This document shows positions 6,701 to 7,695 of a stretch of DNA of 7,695 nucleotides, in pieces; within the stretch, counting starts at the first letter, position 1; each line of letters begins with the position of its first letter. The notes under the pieces were generated by a model. That model had not been told where the DNA came from. It ran no database searches and saw only the letters and a list, made by a program, of their open reading frames with translations. Source of the DNA: Chitinophagaceae bacterium. Its GTDB lineage: Bacteria > Bacteroidota > Bacteroidia > Chitinophagales > Chitinophagaceae. The stretch is from NCBI GenBank assembly GCA_013205585.1, contig JABMML010000221.1, forward strand, positions 1 through 7,695. The letters run 5' to 3'. Both the position numbers and the translations under genes were made by a program.

Positions 6701-7491
6701 ACTTTTTGAATTTTCTCGTCCAACACTTTTAGAAAAGGCTTCCCATCGTGATAAATAAATTCAAACTTATCTTCAATATAATCATCTAAAGTAAAGCCAT
6801 ATAAAGCCAGTAGTTTATTTTTTTCTCTATCCCAATTACGAATGGTTTCAAAATAATCGGCTCCTTTTAGTAAAAATAATTGTAGCAGTAGCATGGCTTT
6901 ATGCACGCATAGCGGGTATTCCGTCTCAGACAAACAATCGCAGGAGGTATCAAAAAAACGTTCTTCATTTTTTTGTATAATAACATGATAGGTTTTCCCT
7001 TTTTCATCTACTTCTGCAACTACTTTTTCATTTTCACTTTCAATAATATGAGGTCTCACCGATTTTAATGTTTGCTCCGCCTTTTCAAATATGGCTTTGG
7101 AACAAAGCATTCGAATCATTTTTAAATCTAAGGTCTTTGTTCTTAATTGGGTATGGGTGGTCTTATAAGAAGCAGGTTTATAATCCAATAAATTTTTATC
7201 CAATAAGTCTTGAATATAAAATAAGGCTGCTGCTTTATGCCTACATACTTCTGATAAATTATAAGGACAGCCGCAACGCAATGACAAAGTAGCCGCGCTT
7301 TTAAAATTTTCAATCGTTACTTTATAATAAGTAGTGTAGCCATCATCTTTGACGCGGCAATGAATACTTCCAATTAAAGGATCAAATTTTGCTAATTCAA
7401 TATTTTTGAGCGCAAAAATTTTCTTGCCTCTACGAATCACTTCTTCAGTGCCGTAGCTATAAATGTGTTTTACTAAGTAGGGTAATGCCAT
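3730..7491 (-). CDS. SNF2-family DEAD/DEAH-type ATPase (helicase-like) with tandem SWIM zinc fingers
   Basis: The 1253-residue cytosolic protein is a Swi2/Snf2 double-stranded DNA translocase by motifs; such bacterial proteins are thought to remodel DNA-protein or RNA polymerase complexes. The N-terminus has a SWIM finger Cys73-x-Cys75-x7-Cys83-x-His85 and a second SWIM-like motif Cys184-x-Cys186-x8-Cys195-x-His197. A long middle part (about 210-780) has no motif I can name, though it sits where bacterial SNF2-associated domains occur. The ATPase core runs from about 790: LRPYQISGFQWL, Walker A DDMGLGKT (818-825), CPTTLLFNW, Walker B/motif II DESQ (915-918), SGTPLQNN (943-950), LRRTKEQV. The C-terminal RecA lobe has ALVFSQF, ISLKAGGVGLNLT and the motif VI region AIDRTHRIGQ (1190-1199). 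All ATPase motifs are intact. ATG at 7489-7491 follows a likely promoter; the stop is TAG. Its partner or substrate is not indicated by neighbours. Confidence 0.95.
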   Translation of the reverse strand: MALPYLVKHIYSYGTEEVIRRGKKIFALKNIELAKFDPLIGSIHCRVKDDGYTTYYKVTIENFKSAATLSLRCGCPYNLSEVCRHKAAALFYIQDLLDKNLLDYKPASYKTTHTQLRTKTLDLKMIRMLCSKAIFEKAEQTLKSVRPHIIESENEKVVAEVDEKGKTYHVIIQKNEERFFDTSCDCLSETEYPLCVHKAMLLLQLFLLKGADYFETIRNWDREKNKLLALYGFTLDDYIEDKFEFIYHDGKPFLKVLDEKIQKVNGTKSITLNRPRSNDWDIEEQEPVSNEEAVIKERFGIVMQHQPTIYPYISFNVVKGEVNEEGTSFVGKVEKIDLVKFITPNLIKEEDKILLQLVKKLQPVELSKFLNKNSPFQGLWDNIVHTDEESLPDETKELMQEYLHPKIEKVWRDLSEHAFSFYLPHNKPFTTANMQKAELVFNTIQPSFRVEKEEDRYIIYAEVVLPEGKIPLEDNHAKSNYIFQYHHQFFVWKQRADLLWVEKFMPTGFHEINLDKWPNYLQSTLLPLSKQYQVSLDNVTQQKLKGVKPQLQILLKENGDYLFFEPLFAYKDIIVNKEDGPSVIQQVGDKIVILERDLAAERQLINIIEQLHSGFIRPNEGNVLALKGAEVLKNNWFFLFIDTLREKQIPLFGTEYLKQFKFNTAKPSTRLYISSNTDWFDAKVEISFGEQKVSIQDIKTMLSNKQQFVPLKDGSLGVLPEKWLNKYSLLFKVGEGKADTLKLSKYHFSILDELYQQRDEEELIFQLEGKYEKIRERYAIADVTPPAHLMPILRPYQISGFQWLNYLHDVQWGGILADDMGLGKTIQTLSFLQHLKEKNGKLVALVVCPTTLLFNWQNELKKFTPSLNYHIHHGGTRKKALFHDDKTEVVITTYGTLRSDIKMFVEVNFDYVILDESQAIKNPASKVTKAACLLKAANKLCLSGTPLQNNTFDIYAQMNFLNPGMLGTVEYFKHNFSMPIDKFDEQEQKEHLRKFVFPFILRRTKEQVAKDLPEKQETVLYCEMGGAQRKIYEAYRNDYRDKLIGMVEEKGIQKSQLSILQGLMKLRQICDSPAILKDEAYPNESVKLEELTREIAENIGGHKALVFSQFLGMLALIKEQLKKLGIDHEYFDGSSTIQERERAIERFQNDDNCRVFLISLKAGGVGLNLTAADYVYIVDPWWNPAVEQQAIDRTHRIGQTKNIFAYRMICNDTVEDKILKLQDRKRSLAKELISDEVGFVKSLTKDDIAYLFS

Positions 7492-7499
7492 AATGGTAC

Positions 7500-7520
7500 A
7501 AAAAGCCCTTAAAAAAGGGC
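7500..7520 (-). terminator. Terminator-like hairpin just upstream of the SNF2 start codon
   Basis: On the minus strand GCCCTT (7520-7515) pairs with AAGGGC (7510-7505) around a TTTT loop and is followed at once by TTTTT (7504-7500). This is the layout of a short intrinsic terminator. It ends only 8 nt before the SNF2 ATG. It could end transcription of a gene entering from the right edge, or act in the 5' leader of the SNF2 gene. The 6-bp stem is short, so strength is uncertain. Confidence 0.5.
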
Positions 7521-7526
7521 AATTTG

Positions 7527-7534
7527 CAAATGTA
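7527..7534 (-). promoter_or_regulatory. Bacteroidota-type -7 promoter element of the SNF2 gene
   Basis: TACATTTG on the minus strand (7534-7527) matches TAnnTTTG perfectly, 35 nt before the ATG. TTC, two of three bases of the TTG -33 element, lies 20 nt upstream (7555-7557). Initiation a few nucleotides downstream would place the 7505-7520 hairpin at the very 5' end of the mRNA. Confidence 0.45.
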
Positions 7535-7599
7535 AGGCTTTGCTAGCTAATATGGAAGTCTTATTATAATGAATGGGGGAAATAGGGAAAATGGGGCGA

Positions 7600-7695
7600 C
7601 TAGGCCTTATTTATAAGGGCTCCGTCCTTGAAAATAGGCAAGGAAGGGGCCGTATCCTTAGAAATACAATACAACATGTCCTCTTCTAAACCATA
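7600..7695 (-). CDS. Possible C-terminal 31 codons of an unidentified gene, cut by the window edge
   Basis: A minus-strand frame is open from the right edge for 31 codons and ends at TAG (7600-7602). The peptide begins YGLEEDMLYCISKD and ends PIFKDGALINKA, which looks protein-like but matches no family I know. In favour: same strand as the SNF2 gene, and a terminator-like hairpin about 80 nt downstream of the stop. Against: third codon positions are richer in G/C than in the other genes here, a stable hairpin lies inside, and 31 open codons can occur by chance. Confidence 0.3.
   Translation of the reverse strand, partial: YGLEEDMLYCISKDTAPSLPIFKDGALINKA
7618..7651. repeat. Long imperfect inverted repeat near the right edge
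   Basis: GGCTCC (7618-7623) pairs with GGGGCC (7646-7651, one G-T wobble), and TCCTTG (7625-7630) pairs with CAAGGA (7639-7644). A single G/A mismatch separates the two helices, and the loop is 8 nt. A second small hairpin, CCTTA-TTTA-TAAGG at 7605-7618, abuts it. The structure could be a terminator without a T-run, a leader element of a gene beyond the window, or structure in a coding sequence. Confidence 0.4.

Noticed and set aside
7575..7596. Three G-runs suggesting a G-quadruplex
   Set aside because: Only three runs of three or more G occur, and the fourth would be GG; the support is too weak.
7600..7608. CTAGGCCTT, an inverted copy of AAGGCCTAG at 3280-3288
   Set aside because: A 9-bp, largely palindromic match that is likely by chance; the flanks do not align.

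Overview
The window looks like a low-GC member of the Bacteroidota, probably a Chitinophagaceae-like organism. The reasons are the gene order GNAT acetyltransferase - argG - argC - argD, the near absence of Shine-Dalgarno sites, perfect TAnnTTTG (-7) promoter elements upstream of two genes, and a large SWIM/SNF2 ATPase typical of the phylum. The assignment rests on gene content and signals, not on a database search.

Positions 1-3213 (minus strand) hold the start of an arginine biosynthesis operon, transcribed right to left. The order is a structured leader with a likely 30-residue leader peptide (3098-3190), a GNAT acyltransferase with a Cys cluster (2357-3001, TTG start), argG (1149-2348), argC (71-1051) and the first 20 codons of argD (1-60). 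Gaps are 8 nt (GNAT/argG), 97 nt (argG/argC) and 10 nt (argC/argD). The 97-nt gap is mostly a 12-bp tandem array in phase with the argG stop codon.

The leader is the most interesting part. An SD-like site, itself uncommon here, precedes a small ORF that ends PSPRRGF. Its stop codon sits in one arm of an 8-bp stem. The same segment can instead pair over 7 bp with a site just upstream of the leader's ribosome binding site. The two pairings are mutually exclusive, and tandem Arg codons lie next to the switch. This is the architecture of a translation-dependent attenuator or arrest-peptide switch sensing arginine, or a related metabolite or tRNA. No intrinsic terminator follows the stem, so the output step is unknown.

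Positions 3214-3383 are a divergent intergenic region with two hairpins and a promoter for a plus-strand gene. Positions 3384-3698 encode a small lipoprotein with a YHS-like metal-binding domain. It converges with a 1253-residue SNF2 helicase-like ATPase (3730-7491, minus strand) that carries two N-terminal SWIM zinc-finger motifs. The lipoprotein and the ATPase have no evident link to arginine synthesis.

Positions 7492-7695 hold a candidate promoter for the SNF2 gene, a terminator-like hairpin just before its start codon, a longer hairpin, and perhaps the last 31 codons of another minus-strand gene entering from the right edge.
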